Of a stretch of 64,000 nucleotides of DNA, positions 1 through 8,455 are shown piece after piece (positions within the stretch are counted from its first letter, which is position 1; each line of letters starts with the position of its first letter). The stretch spans positions 62,974 through 126,973 of the forward strand of contig PCUV01000114.1 in NCBI GenBank assembly GCA_002786915.1. The letters run 5' to 3'. This stretch comes from Comamonadaceae bacterium CG12_big_fil_rev_8_21_14_0_65_59_15 (GTDB lineage: Bacteria; Pseudomonadota; Gammaproteobacteria; Burkholderiales; Burkholderiaceae_C). The notes beneath the pieces are model-generated. The model was not told the DNA's origin. It saw only the letters and a program-made list of their open reading frames with translations, and searched no databases. The translations under genes and the position numbers were made by a program.

Positions 1-168
1 CGCGGCGGCAATGTCAAACCAGTCGGCCAGGCGCACCTCGTGGCGGCGCGAGCACACGGCTTCGCCCAAATAAACAATGTCCACCGGGCTGGCGGCCACG
101 GCTTCATAAAAGGCCAGCACCTCGTCGCGTGGCCAGTAATACAGAATGGGACCTAAAGCTAATTTCAT
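1..168 (-). CDS. ubiV: UbiV, U32-family protein for O2-independent ubiquinone synthesis (5' part only)
   Basis: Only the first 56 codons lie in the window; the gene runs off the left edge. The translation opens [20 protein letters not shown] and continues with [14 protein letters not shown], the usual start of UbiV (YhbV). UbiV forms a heterodimer with UbiU and carries a 4Fe-4S cluster; together they hydroxylate ubiquinone precursors without oxygen. The conserved cysteine seen here (in EAVCSRR) is expected to be one of the cluster ligands. A GAGG sequence sits just upstream of the ATG. The gene follows ubiU on the same strand, as in other proteobacteria. Confidence 0.88.
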   Translation of the reverse strand, partial: MKLALGPILYYWPRDEVLAFYEAVAASPVDIVYLGEAVCSRRHEVRLADWFDIAAA

Positions 169-266
169 AGAGGAGTTTTTAGTTGTTAGCTACCAATCGT
201 TAGTTTTTAGTCGTTAGCTGAACTCAAAATTACCAACTACCAACTATTAACTTGGGACTTAGGACT
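169..266. repeat. Low-complexity TTAG/CTAA-rich spacer between ubiU and ubiV
   Basis: The short spacer holds degenerate repeats of GTTAGCT / CGTTAGTTTTTAGTCGTTAGC and their complement (ACCAACTACCAACTATTAAC). It looks like slipped-strand low-complexity DNA able to form a weak hairpin. No gene or clear promoter is seen. Confidence 0.35.
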
Positions 267-1343
267 TTACTTCCAGGGCCGGTGGTAGGCACCCAACGTG
301 TGTTGTTGGCCTTCGGCTACCTTGTCCAGGTCGCTGAACCAGGCCGGCTTGGCACTGTAGCGGTGCGGGTTGTCGCGGCAACTGTCGATGGCGGCGCGCC
401 ACACTTTGGTGACCTGCGCCACATAGGCCGGGCTGCGCTGGCGGCCTTCGATCTTGATGGCGCGCACGCCAATCTTCATCAGCTCGGGCAGCAGCGACAA
501 CGTGTTTAGACTGGTGGGCTCTTCAATCGCGTAGTAGTTGTGGTCTTCACCCACGTCAAAGCGGCCTTTGCACAGCGTGGGGTAACCAGCGTTTTCGCCC
601 GGTGCGTAGCGGTCAATCAACACGCCGTTGAGGCGCGACTCGCGGCCCTTTGGCGTTTCCACCCAGCGCACTGCCTTGGGTGGCGAGCACACACCGTTGG
701 TGTTGGGGGCTTCGCCGGTAACGTAGCTCGACAGCGCACAACGGCCTTCGACCATCACGCACAGGCTGCCAAAGCCGAACACTTCAATTTCAATTTTGGT
801 TTTTTCCAGTACCTGCTGCACCTGCGCTAGCGACAGCACGCGTGGCAGCACGGCGCGCGCAATGCCAAAGTGCTGGTAATAAAAGTCCAGCGCCTCGTAG
901 TTGGTGGCCGAACCCTGCACCGACAGGTGCAGGCGCAGTTGCGGTTGGTGTTTGACGGCATAAGCCATCATGCCGGTGTCGGCCAGGATGACGGCATCCA
1001 CACCACTGTGCGCAGCCCGATCGACCGCTCGTTGCCACAAGTCGGCCTTGGCCGCTTGCGGGTAGGTGTTCAGCGCCACAAACACCTTGCGGCCACGGTC
1101 GTGCGCGTAGCGGATGCCAGTCTCGATGGCGGTTTCGTCAAAGTTCAGCCCGGCAAAATTGCGCGCGTTGGTGGCATCGCGAAAGCCCAGGTAAACACAA
1201 TCGGCGCCGTTGTCCACGGCGGCTTTCAGCGCGGGCAGGCTGCCAGCGGGGCAGACCAGCTCCATGACAGTAGCGGACTGTGCCGCCTGGGGTGAGTGCA
1301 ACGAAACATCAACAACAGAATTCATACGGACGAGCGCAGGCAT
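267..1343 (-). CDS. ubiU: UbiU, U32-family protein for O2-independent ubiquinone synthesis
   Basis: The core starts MELVCPAGSLPALKAAVDNG and continues ADCVYLGFRDATNARNFAG, a near-textbook UbiU (YhbU) N-terminus. Four cysteines expected to bind a 4Fe-4S cluster are visible: SLCVMVEGRCALS, GVCSPPKAV and YPTLCKGRF. With UbiV it carries out oxygen-independent hydroxylation steps in ubiquinone synthesis, which suits a facultative or microaerobic life. The longest frame starts at 1343, but family homology begins at the ATG at 1265, so the 26 residues before it may not be translated. It lies just upstream of ubiV in one operon. UbiT, the third partner, is not in the window. Confidence 0.92.
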   Translation of the reverse strand: MPALVRMNSVVDVSLHSPQAAQSATVMELVCPAGSLPALKAAVDNGADCVYLGFRDATNARNFAGLNFDETAIETGIRYAHDRGRKVFVALNTYPQAAKADLWQRAVDRAAHSGVDAVILADTGMMAYAVKHQPQLRLHLSVQGSATNYEALDFYYQHFGIARAVLPRVLSLAQVQQVLEKTKIEIEVFGFGSLCVMVEGRCALSSYVTGEAPNTNGVCSPPKAVRWVETPKGRESRLNGVLIDRYAPGENAGYPTLCKGRFDVGEDHNYYAIEEPTSLNTLSLLPELMKIGVRAIKIEGRQRSPAYVAQVTKVWRAAIDSCRDNPHRYSAKPAWFSDLDKVAEGQQHTLGAYHRPWK

Positions 1344-1496
1344 TCGCAGGCCAGGGCATTCAAAGTGAAGCCGCAGAGGCTATCCAAGTCGGTCGACTAC
1401 GTAAATGATGTAAGTCAATGTTTGCCTGATTTCCGCAAGACTTTTCCACCAAAAGTTTCCGGGACGCGGATTTGTTGCTAGACTCCGCAGCTTGGC

Positions 1497-1572
1497 GGGG
1501 GGGTAGCTCAGTTGGGAGAGCGCTACGTTCGCAATGTAGAGGTCGTGAGTTCGATCCTCATCCTCTCCACCA
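1497..1572 (+). tRNA. tRNA-Ala (anticodon CGC)
   Basis: A complete 76-nt cloverleaf. The acceptor stem is GGGGGGG with CCTCTCC (two G-U pairs), the D arm has GCTCAGTTGGGAGAGC, the anticodon stem-loop is CTACG-TTCGCAA-TGTAG giving anticodon CGC, and the T arm is GTGAG-TTCGATC-CTCAT. The CCA end is encoded. Anticodon CGC reads GCG, an abundant alanine codon in this GC-rich DNA. Confidence 0.93.
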
Positions 1573-1581
1573 AAATTATTC

Positions 1582-1612
1582 AATAAAAACAAGCACTTAC
1601 AGTGTTTTTATT
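1582..1612 (+). terminator. Hairpin after tRNA-Ala
   Basis: AATAAAAACA (1582-1591) and TGTTTTTATT (1603-1612) form a perfect 10-bp A/T-rich inverted repeat ten bases after the tRNA, with a T-rich 3' arm. It likely ends the tRNA transcript; the lack of G-C pairs makes its strength uncertain. Confidence 0.5.
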
Positions 1613-1688
1613 TTAAAAATAAAATATCAATGCTGATTAGGATTTGCGGTAGTTACTCTTCAGTTACCCAACCTCAAAGGACACCATC

Positions 1689-2753
<1,065 letters not shown>

Positions 2754-2780
2754 CACTTTCAGCAGCCATCAGACCTAGCA

Positions 2781-2807
2781 AAAAAGCCACCTGCGGGTGG
2801 CTTTTTG
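2781..2807 (+). terminator. Rho-independent terminator after fba
   Basis: GCCACC-TGCG-GGTGGC (2786-2801) is flanked by an A-run before and CTTTTTG after, so it could work in both directions. It lies 33 bases after the fba stop codon. Confidence 0.88.
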
Positions 2808-2853
2808 TATAAGAAGATGGTCGTCAGTTCTTACCGGCAAAGCATAAGCAGCT

Positions 2854-3809
2854 ATGTTATTTGAACCATCGGCGCAACTCGACATCTTTGACGACAGCCG
2901 CGACGTGATGCTGCGCAACGACGTGTTGCAGGCGTTGCAGGTGCAAGACGCACCGCTGGCGTGCACAGCGTATGCCAAATGGGGGTACGAATACCCCCAA
3001 GACCCGCTGCTCGCCGACGCCGGGGTGCTGCTGCGCGCGTTGCAGGCACGCGCTGATTTGCCCGCCGCGTAGCGGCCTTTGCCAGCCACGGCGAACTGCG
3101 CACGCAGCGCCTGTGGCTGCTGCAAACCCTGGCGCCGGCGGCGCGGCGCTTGCTGCCTGAGCGCAGCGCGCAAACCTGGCTGCGCCCGTTCTGGCAAGAC
3201 CTGATTGCGCGCGCGGGCGCGCTGGCATTGCGCGCCGATGCCGAGCAGGATCACGCTGCCTGGATGTTGCTACAGTTGCAGGATTGGCAGTCTGGTGCAG
3301 ACGCGGTGGCGCGCATTGAATCGTGGCGGCGCATTCCAGCGCCCTTGAGCTGGATGGCGCAAGCCAAACTGCAACTGCACGGTTTGCGTGGCGCCTGGCC
3401 GCTCGTGGTCGAGTTGGCGTGGCTGGCGCCGCAGCGCCTGCCCAACTTGACCGCGACGACCCCTGCGGCACAACTGCAACGCCTGATGGAGCAGTTTGAC
3501 GCTGATTGGGACGAGCTCCAGGCGTGTGAACCGCTCCAAATGGCTGGCAGCAAACATACCACTCACGCCGAGCAGGAAAAGGCCTGGGCCTGGTTCCCAG
3601 CCTGGGTTTTGGTTGTGCAGCCGCAGCACGCGCCAGATCTGGCGCTGGCACAGCCGGGCCAGCACACGCCAGCCGAACGGGCTTTTCGACTGCTGGTCAA
3701 CCTGCTTGGGCTGGAACATCAAGGGCGTCACCATGAGCTGATCAAGCAGCGCAAAAACCTGCGCGACCTGCACGCCGGTCTGTATGCGGCCTATATGTCA
3801 ACGCGCTGA
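2854..3809 (+). pseudogene. Hypothetical protein split by a frameshift
   Basis: Two reading frames read as one protein. The first part (2854-3072) starts MLFEPSAQLDIFDDSRDVML and stops at ARADLPAA. From about position 3066 the next frame continues without a stop as VAAFASHGELRTQRLWLLQT and runs through LPERSAQTWLRPFWQDLIAR to the stop at 3809. A single missing base near 3060-3070 would account for this. The full product would be about 317 residues, helical and rich in Leu, Ala, Gln and Trp, with no motif I recognise. Either the gene is inactivated, or this is a sequencing error, or a TTG at 3150 allows the second part to be made alone. Confidence 0.6.
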
Positions 3810-3827
3810 TCGCATTTCATTTGAGAT

Positions 3828-3883
3828 GGTTCCACACGATTTCCGGCATAATTCAGGCATACACCTTTGATGTGTATGGAACC
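3828..3883. promoter_or_regulatory. Nested inverted repeats upstream of vapB (probable VapBC operator)
   Basis: CATACAC (3858-3864) and GTGTATG (3872-3878) form a perfect 7-bp inverted repeat with a 7-bp spacer. An outer pair, GGTTCC (3828-3833) and GGAACC (3878-3883), encloses it. A possible -10 CATAAT lies at 3847-3852. VapBC complexes usually repress their own promoter by binding such palindromes; that role here is inferred from position. Confidence 0.5.
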
Positions 3884-3893
3884 AAGGACTGCC

Positions 3894-4172
3894 ATGAACA
3901 CCCGAACCAACATTGTGATTGACGACGATCTCATCGCTCAAGCCATGCTGCGCGCGCGCGTCAAGACCAAAAAAGCGGCGGTGGAGGCGGCACTGAAAGC
4001 ATTCGTGCGCAAACCCAATTACGCCGGACTGCTGGCGCTGCAGGGCAGCAACGTGCTGGCCGATGACTACGACCCTGACGAGTGCTACGCCCAGCACCCG
4101 GTGGAACCCTTGCTGGCCTGTGAACCGCTGCCGGCCAAGGCCATCACGCCAAATGCGGGAAAAAACCAATGA
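3894..4172 (+). CDS. vapB: VapB-family antitoxin
   Basis: The protein begins MNTRTNIVIDDDLIAQAMLR and continues ARVKTKKAAVEAALKAFVR, the ribbon-helix-helix start of the short VapB family (DUF2191). The first strand and two helices bind DNA; the C-terminal half (LADDYDPDECYAQHP) would wrap the toxin. A longer frame exists upstream, but AAGGA before the ATG at 3894 and family alignment support this start. The stop overlaps the toxin start by four bases (ATGA), typical of a coupled toxin-antitoxin operon. Confidence 0.85.
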   Translation: MNTRTNIVIDDDLIAQAMLRARVKTKKAAVEAALKAFVRKPNYAGLLALQGSNVLADDYDPDECYAQHPVEPLLACEPLPAKAITPNAGKNQ

Positions 4173-4567
4173 TCGTTGATACCTCGGCGGTCATCGAGTT
4201 TTTGCGCGGCACGGGCTCAACGACGCATCGTGCGTTGGCGCAAGCGCTGCGCGACGAGTTGGCACTATGGATTCCGGCCGTGGTGTTGCAAGAGGTTTTG
4301 CAAGGTGCCCGCGACCCCGGTCATTTTGTCCGTCTGCAATCGCAAATGGATCAATTGCCACTGTTTGAGCCAGAAGATGTCTGCGAACTGCACCGGCAAG
4401 CCGCGTTGCTTTATGCCCGCTGCCGCTGGCGCGGCGTCACCGTGCGCAGCCCAATCGATTGCGTGGTGGCGGCCTGCGCCTTGGAAGCGGACCTGCCGTT
4501 ATTGGCAAGAGATCGCGATTTTTCTGGCCTGGCCAGTATCGAACCTAAACTTGTGCTCATTTGCTGA
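4169..4567 (+). CDS. vapC: VapC toxin, PIN-domain ribonuclease
   Basis: A 132-residue PIN domain protein. The acidic residues expected to hold Mg2+ are present: D4 in MIVDTSAVIEF, E in VLQEVLQG, D in SPIDCVVAACAL and D in LARDRDF. VapC toxins cleave tRNA or rRNA when freed from VapB. All catalytic residues are intact, so the module looks functional. It is translationally coupled to vapB and sits just before purC, a common kind of insertion point between housekeeping genes. Confidence 0.87.
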   Translation: MIVDTSAVIEFLRGTGSTTHRALAQALRDELALWIPAVVLQEVLQGARDPGHFVRLQSQMDQLPLFEPEDVCELHRQAALLYARCRWRGVTVRSPIDCVVAACALEADLPLLARDRDFSGLASIEPKLVLIC

Positions 4568-4592
4568 GTATCTTTTTCATTGAACCACCACC

Positions 4593-5510
4593 ATGACCAC
4601 TACGCCAACCGCCCTGCACACCTCCAACATCACCTCTTTGCCCCTGCTGGCGCGCGGCAAGGTGCGCGACAACTACGCCGTGGGCGACGACCGCATCCTG
4701 ATGGTGGCCAGCGACCGCATTAGCGCCTTTGACGTGATCATGGGCCAGCCCATTCCCGGCAAGGGTGAATTGCTCACAAAAATGGCACTATTCTGGTTTG
4801 ACAAGCTTGGCCCCAACGGCGCCAACATTTGCCCGATTCACCTCACCGGCGACGCGCCCGAGAGCGTGGTGACAGCCGCCGAGGTGCCGCAAGTGGCCGG
4901 CCGCTCGATGCTGGTCAAGCGCCTGAAACCGATTCTGGTCGAGGCCGTGGTGCGCGGCTACCTGGCCGGCAGCGGCTGGAAGGAATACCAGGAAAACGGC
5001 GCGGTGTGCGGTGTCAAGCTGCCCGCTGGCCTGAAGAATGCCAGCAAGCTGCCAGAGCCCATCTACACCCCGGCGGCCAAGGCCGAAATGGGTGACCACG
5101 ACGAAAACATCACCTTTCAGAAAACCGTGAAAATGATCGGCGTGGACTTGGCCACGCGCATCCGCGACACCAGCATTGCGTTGTACAAGGCAGCGGCCGA
5201 CTTTGCCGCCGCCCGGGGCATCATCATCGCCGACACCAAGTTTGAATTTGGCCTGGACAAGGACGGAGCGCTGATCTTGATGGATGAGGTGTTGACCCCC
5301 GATTCGTCACGCTACTGGCCGGCAGAGAGCTACCAAGAGGGCAGCAACCCGCCCAGCTATGACAAACAATTTCTGCGCGACTGGCTGGAAACCGCGCAAG
5401 TGGCGGGCAAGCCCTGGAGCAAAACCCCGCCCGCGCCGCATCTGCCGCGCGAGGTGATCGAAAAAACCTCGGCCAAGTACCACGAGGCGTTGACTCGGTT
5501 GACCCATTGA
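4593..5510 (+). CDS. purC: SAICAR synthase
   Basis: Phosphoribosylaminoimidazole-succinocarboxamide synthase joins aspartate to CAIR in purine synthesis. The 305-residue protein has the expected N-terminus ([30 protein letters not shown]), the [11 protein letters not shown] segment and the signature [17 protein letters not shown]. The length fits the longer beta-proteobacterial/yeast-like form. It precedes purE in the same direction, separated by a DJ-1 gene, a repeat cluster and an oppositely oriented thioredoxin gene. Confidence 0.96.
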   Translation: MTTTPTALHTSNITSLPLLARGKVRDNYAVGDDRILMVASDRISAFDVIMGQPIPGKGELLTKMALFWFDKLGPNGANICPIHLTGDAPESVVTAAEVPQVAGRSMLVKRLKPILVEAVVRGYLAGSGWKEYQENGAVCGVKLPAGLKNASKLPEPIYTPAAKAEMGDHDENITFQKTVKMIGVDLATRIRDTSIALYKAAADFAAARGIIIADTKFEFGLDKDGALILMDEVLTPDSSRYWPAESYQEGSNPPSYDKQFLRDWLETAQVAGKPWSKTPPAPHLPREVIEKTSAKYHEALTRLTH

Positions 5511-5520
5511 AATAAACAGA

Positions 5521-5566
5521 AAAATAGCCTATATTTACCATGCTTTAATGGTTTGTAGCTATTATT
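5521..5566. repeat. TAGC/GCTA palindrome after purC
   Basis: AATAGC (5523-5528) with GCTATT (5558-5563) and an inner ACCAT (5537-5541) with ATGGT (5548-5552) form a hairpin just after purC. Similar elements occur after hemB (about 22615) and before dacA (25367). It may work as a terminator or mRNA-stabilising structure. Confidence 0.5.
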
Positions 5567-5689
5567 AGTGTAGTAGTTGTGGGCCCGCAGTTAGCCCAGC
5601 ACGGGTCTGACTGTCACAGCCAGATACCACCACAGCGCCGCGTGGCTGGCTAAAAATCAGTCACCCCAACTATTTTGAAGGAGACCGAC

Positions 5690-6271
5690 ATGGCAGCCAA
5701 AAAAATCCTGATGATTTGCGGTGACTACTGCGAAGACTACGAAACCATGGTGCCGTTTCAGGCGCTGCTGGCCGTGGGGCACACGGTGCACGCGGTGTGC
5801 CCGGACAAAAAAGCGGGTGATGCCATCAAAACCGCCATCCACGACTTTGAAGGCGCGCAAACCTACAGCGAAAAGCCGGGCCATAACTTTGCCCTGAACG
5901 CCACCTTTGCCGACGTGAAAGCGCAAGACTACGACGCACTGGTGTTACCCGGTGGCCGTGGCCCGGAATACCTGCGCACCTACCCGGCGGTGGTGGCGTT
6001 GGTGCGGCACTTTTTTGAGGCCAATAAGCCGGTAGCGGCCATTTGCCACGCGGCGCAGTTGCTGGCGGGATCGGATGTGCTCAGGGGCCGCACCTGTTCG
6101 GCTTACCCGGCCTGCCAAGTCGAGGTGGAGCGCGCGGGTGGCAAATACGCGCAGATTCCGATTGACGGCGCGTTTACTGAGGGTAACCTGGTCAGTGCCC
6201 CGGCCTGGCCCGCACACCCGGCGTGGATCGCGCAGTTTCTGGCGCTGCTGGGCACCAAAATCACGTTGTAG
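5690..6271 (+). CDS. DJ-1/PfpI family protein
   Basis: A 193-residue class-I glutamine amidotransferase-like protein. The nucleophile elbow is AAICHAAQLL (C119, H120), and the conserved glutamate region is GDYCEDYETMVPFQ (around E15-E18). LPGGRGPEYL precedes the active site. Members act as deglycases, chaperones or cysteine peptidases; the substrate cannot be inferred. GAAGGAG lies seven bases before the ATG at 5690. It is preceded by an ordinary intergenic stretch and followed by the REP cluster. Confidence 0.88.
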   Translation: MAAKKILMICGDYCEDYETMVPFQALLAVGHTVHAVCPDKKAGDAIKTAIHDFEGAQTYSEKPGHNFALNATFADVKAQDYDALVLPGGRGPEYLRTYPAVVALVRHFFEANKPVAAICHAAQLLAGSDVLRGRTCSAYPACQVEVERAGGKYAQIPIDGAFTEGNLVSAPAWPAHPAWIAQFLALLGTKITL

Positions 6272-6275
6272 TGCA

Positions 6276-6410
6276 TGTCATGCCGGGCTACAACCCGGCA
6301 TCCGGTGCGTCCGCAAAGGCATGGATTGCGGGTCAAGCCCGCAATGACACACACGCTTGTCTCGCTGCAGCCGGGGTTGTCATGCCGGGCCACGACCCGG
6401 CATCCATGGT
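6276..6410. repeat. REP-type palindrome cluster (BIME-like)
   Basis: Three related palindromes in 135 bases. Copy one has TGTCATGCCGGG...CCCGGCATCC (6277-6303). Copy two is in the opposite sense with ATTGCGGG-TCAAG-CCCGCAAT (6324-6344), then GACA. Copy three repeats the first (TGTCATGCCGGG...CCCGGCATCCATGG, about 6379-6409). Such direct/inverted groupings are typical of extragenic palindromes spread by REP-associated transposases. It sits between a DJ-1 gene and a small RHH gene. Confidence 0.85.
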
Positions 6411-6478
6411 TTGTCCGCATTGACACCACAGGGGGTCGCTCTCATGCTCAACGCTTTCACGTTATCCACGGAGCCCCC

Positions 6479-6862
6479 ATGTGCCAGGTTTTTATCAACG
6501 CCGACCCGCATCTGTACGAGGGCCGCGCGCGCTCGGTGCGCCTGCACGGCGTTGCCACCAGTATCCGGTTGGAAAACCTGTTCTGGAACGTGCTCGAATC
6601 CATTGCCCAGCGCGACGGCATGAGCGTGCCACAACTGTGCACCAAGCTTTACGACGAACTGATCGAAGCGCGTGGCGAGGTAGATAACTTTGCCTCGTTC
6701 TTGCGCGTGTGCTGTGGCCGCTACCTGGCGCTGCAGCTGTCGGGCGGCATTCCGCAGGATGCCTCCATCCCGATCGCCAGCCTCAACGCCCAGCGCGTGC
6801 TGGCTTCTGAGCGTTGGCCGATGCCGGTCTTGCCACCCGCGCAGCAGGCGCGGGCGGCGTGA
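6479..6862 (+). CDS. Ribbon-helix-helix domain protein
   Basis: The 127-residue protein starts MCQVFINADPHLYEGRARSV and has RLHGVATSIRLENLFWNVLESIA split over the RHH strand and helices, followed by DGMSVPQLCTKLYDEL. This matches RHH_4-type proteins, probably DNA-binding, of unknown targets. An upstream in-frame extension exists but runs through the REP repeats, so the ATG at 6479 with ACGGAG before it is preferred. The C-terminus (from about residue 100) is proline- and alanine-rich. Confidence 0.75.
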   Translation: MCQVFINADPHLYEGRARSVRLHGVATSIRLENLFWNVLESIAQRDGMSVPQLCTKLYDELIEARGEVDNFASFLRVCCGRYLALQLSGGIPQDASIPIASLNAQRVLASERWPMPVLPPAQQARAA

Positions 6863-6886
6863 AGCAGTGTGCGGCCGGGGCAAGCC

Positions 6887-7843
6887 TCAGTTGAGCATCA
6901 TGCTCAACTTGCGCCGGTAGGTAGACACCAGCGCCGCTTGCGGGTCTTCTTGCACGGCAGCTTTGCCCAGCACCTCGATGCCGCCGGCGGTTTTGCCGAG
7001 GGTTTGCGCGTCTGGCTTGGGCTTGGGCGGTGTCATCAGCTCCAGCAGGGCGACCATGGCCTTGCGCGGTGCTTCGTCGGCCCATTTTTTGTCGCGCATG
7101 ATGATCTCCAGCAGCTCGTCCATGGCGTCGGTCCAACGCCCAGCGGCCATCAGCAAGCGGGCTTTGGCAAAACGCGTGTCAAAGTCGCGCTTGTTGGTTG
7201 CAATTTTTTCATCAAATTGGGCTTCAGCCCAGGTTGCGTATGGGCTGGTAGTTGCGAATTTTGTAGCGCTAAGCCATTGCGCCAGCGCCTCAAAACGCAG
7301 TTTACGCGGGATTTCTGCCAGCTTGGGGGCCAGCGCGGCTTCGGCTTCTTCGAGGCCGCCCAGTTCAATCAACACGCGAATGTAATCAAAGCGCGTGTCG
7401 TCGTTGCCGGGGTCCGCGGCCAGCGCATCGGCCAGCTTTTCCAGCGCGGCCTGCTTGTCGCCGCTGGCCAACAGGGCTTGCGCTTCGTCGGTTTCAGCTT
7501 CAGCGATCAGTTCACCGTCGCTGGGCAGGTGTTTGTCCAGAAAGGCCTTCACCTGGCCTGCCGTCTGCGCGCCCATGAAGCCGTCCACGGGTTTGCCGCC
7601 CAGCATCAAAATGCAGGTGGGGATGCTGCGGATGCCAAAGGCCTGGGCCAGTTGTTGCTCGTCGTCCGAGTTGATCTTGACCAGCGTGAAGCGGCCGTTG
7701 TAGTCGGTTTCAAGCTGTTCCAGAATCGGCCCAAGCGACTTGCACGGCCCGCACCACGGGGCCCAGAAGTCGATCAGGATCGGCTGGGTCATGGACGCGG
7801 CAACAACGTCGGTTTCAAAATTTTGCAATGTCACTTCAATCAT
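6887..7843 (-). CDS. Thioredoxin-TPR co-chaperone (YbbN/CnoX-like)
   Basis: N-terminal thioredoxin fold with active site WAPWCGPCKS (C31, C34), then a long helical C-terminal half with TPR-like repeats (EAQALLASGDKQAALEKL, DDTRFDYIRVLIELGGLEEA). This is the layout of YbbN/CnoX, a chaperedoxin that protects proteins from oxidation and passes them to GroEL. Unlike E. coli YbbN, which has lost the CXXC pair, both cysteines are present. The longest frame starts at 7888; family alignment supports the ATG at 7843 (MIEVTLQNFE). It is divergent from purE, with 60 bases between. Confidence 0.88.
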   Translation of the reverse strand: MIEVTLQNFETDVVAASMTQPILIDFWAPWCGPCKSLGPILEQLETDYNGRFTLVKINSDDEQQLAQAFGIRSIPTCILMLGGKPVDGFMGAQTAGQVKAFLDKHLPSDGELIAEAETDEAQALLASGDKQAALEKLADALAADPGNDDTRFDYIRVLIELGGLEEAEAALAPKLAEIPRKLRFEALAQWLSATKFATTSPYATWAEAQFDEKIATNKRDFDTRFAKARLLMAAGRWTDAMDELLEIIMRDKKWADEAPRKAMVALLELMTPPKPKPDAQTLGKTAGGIEVLGKAAVQEDPQAALVSTYRRKLSMMLN

Positions 7844-7903
7844 GGCGGTCTCTCGGTTCGTAGGGGATGAGGTGGCAATGGGTTTCAACCGTAAAATTTG
7901 CCC

Positions 7904-8398
7904 ATGAACTCAATCCAAATAGGCGTACTTATGGGTTCCAGCTCTGACTGGGACACGATGCAGCACGCGGTGCATATTCTCCAACAGTTCGGTCTCACGC
8001 ATGAAGCGCGCGTGGTGTCAGCGCACAGAATGCCCGACGACGCGTTTGCCTACGCCGAAAGCGCCGTCGGCCGGGGCCTGAAAGCCATCATCGCCGGGGC
8101 CGGTGGTGCGGCACACTTGGCGGGCATTCTGGCGGCCAAGACCACGGTGCCGGTGCTGGGCGTGCCCATGCCCAGCAAGCATTTGAACGGCGTGGACTCG
8201 CTGTACAGCATCGTGCAAATGCCCAAGGGCATCCCGGTGGCCACCTTTGCCATTGGCACCGCCGGGGCGGCCAACGCGGCGCTGTTTGCGGTGGCTATGC
8301 TGGCCAACACCGACATCGTGCTGCGCGCCCGGCTGGAAGACTTTCGCGCCGCGCAAACACAAGCCGCGCGCGACATGACGCTGCCGCCGGCGCTGTAA
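7904..8398 (+). CDS. purE: N5-carboxyaminoimidazole ribonucleotide mutase
   Basis: Class I PurE, 164 residues. Motifs are MGSSSDWDTM near the N-terminus, SAHRMPDDAFAYA with the catalytic histidine, and GAGGAAHLAGILAAKT. It moves the carboxyl group of N5-CAIR to give CAIR in purine synthesis. The preferred start is ATG at 7904; an in-frame TTG lies two codons upstream. In related genomes purK, which makes N5-CAIR, usually follows; here sua5 follows after only 57 bases. Confidence 0.95.
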   Translation: MNSIQIGVLMGSSSDWDTMQHAVHILQQFGLTHEARVVSAHRMPDDAFAYAESAVGRGLKAIIAGAGGAAHLAGILAAKTTVPVLGVPMPSKHLNGVDSLYSIVQMPKGIPVATFAIGTAGAANAALFAVAMLANTDIVLRARLEDFRAAQTQAARDMTLPPAL

Positions 8399-8455
8399 CC
8401 GCACTAGCCCTACGTTTGCCCTGCATTGGCCCCGTTGCCGGGTGCTGCCTGCCCC

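Noticed and set aside
6275..6478. N-terminal extension of the RHH protein
   Set aside because: It is translated from REP palindromes; the ATG at 6479 has a ribosome site and homology.
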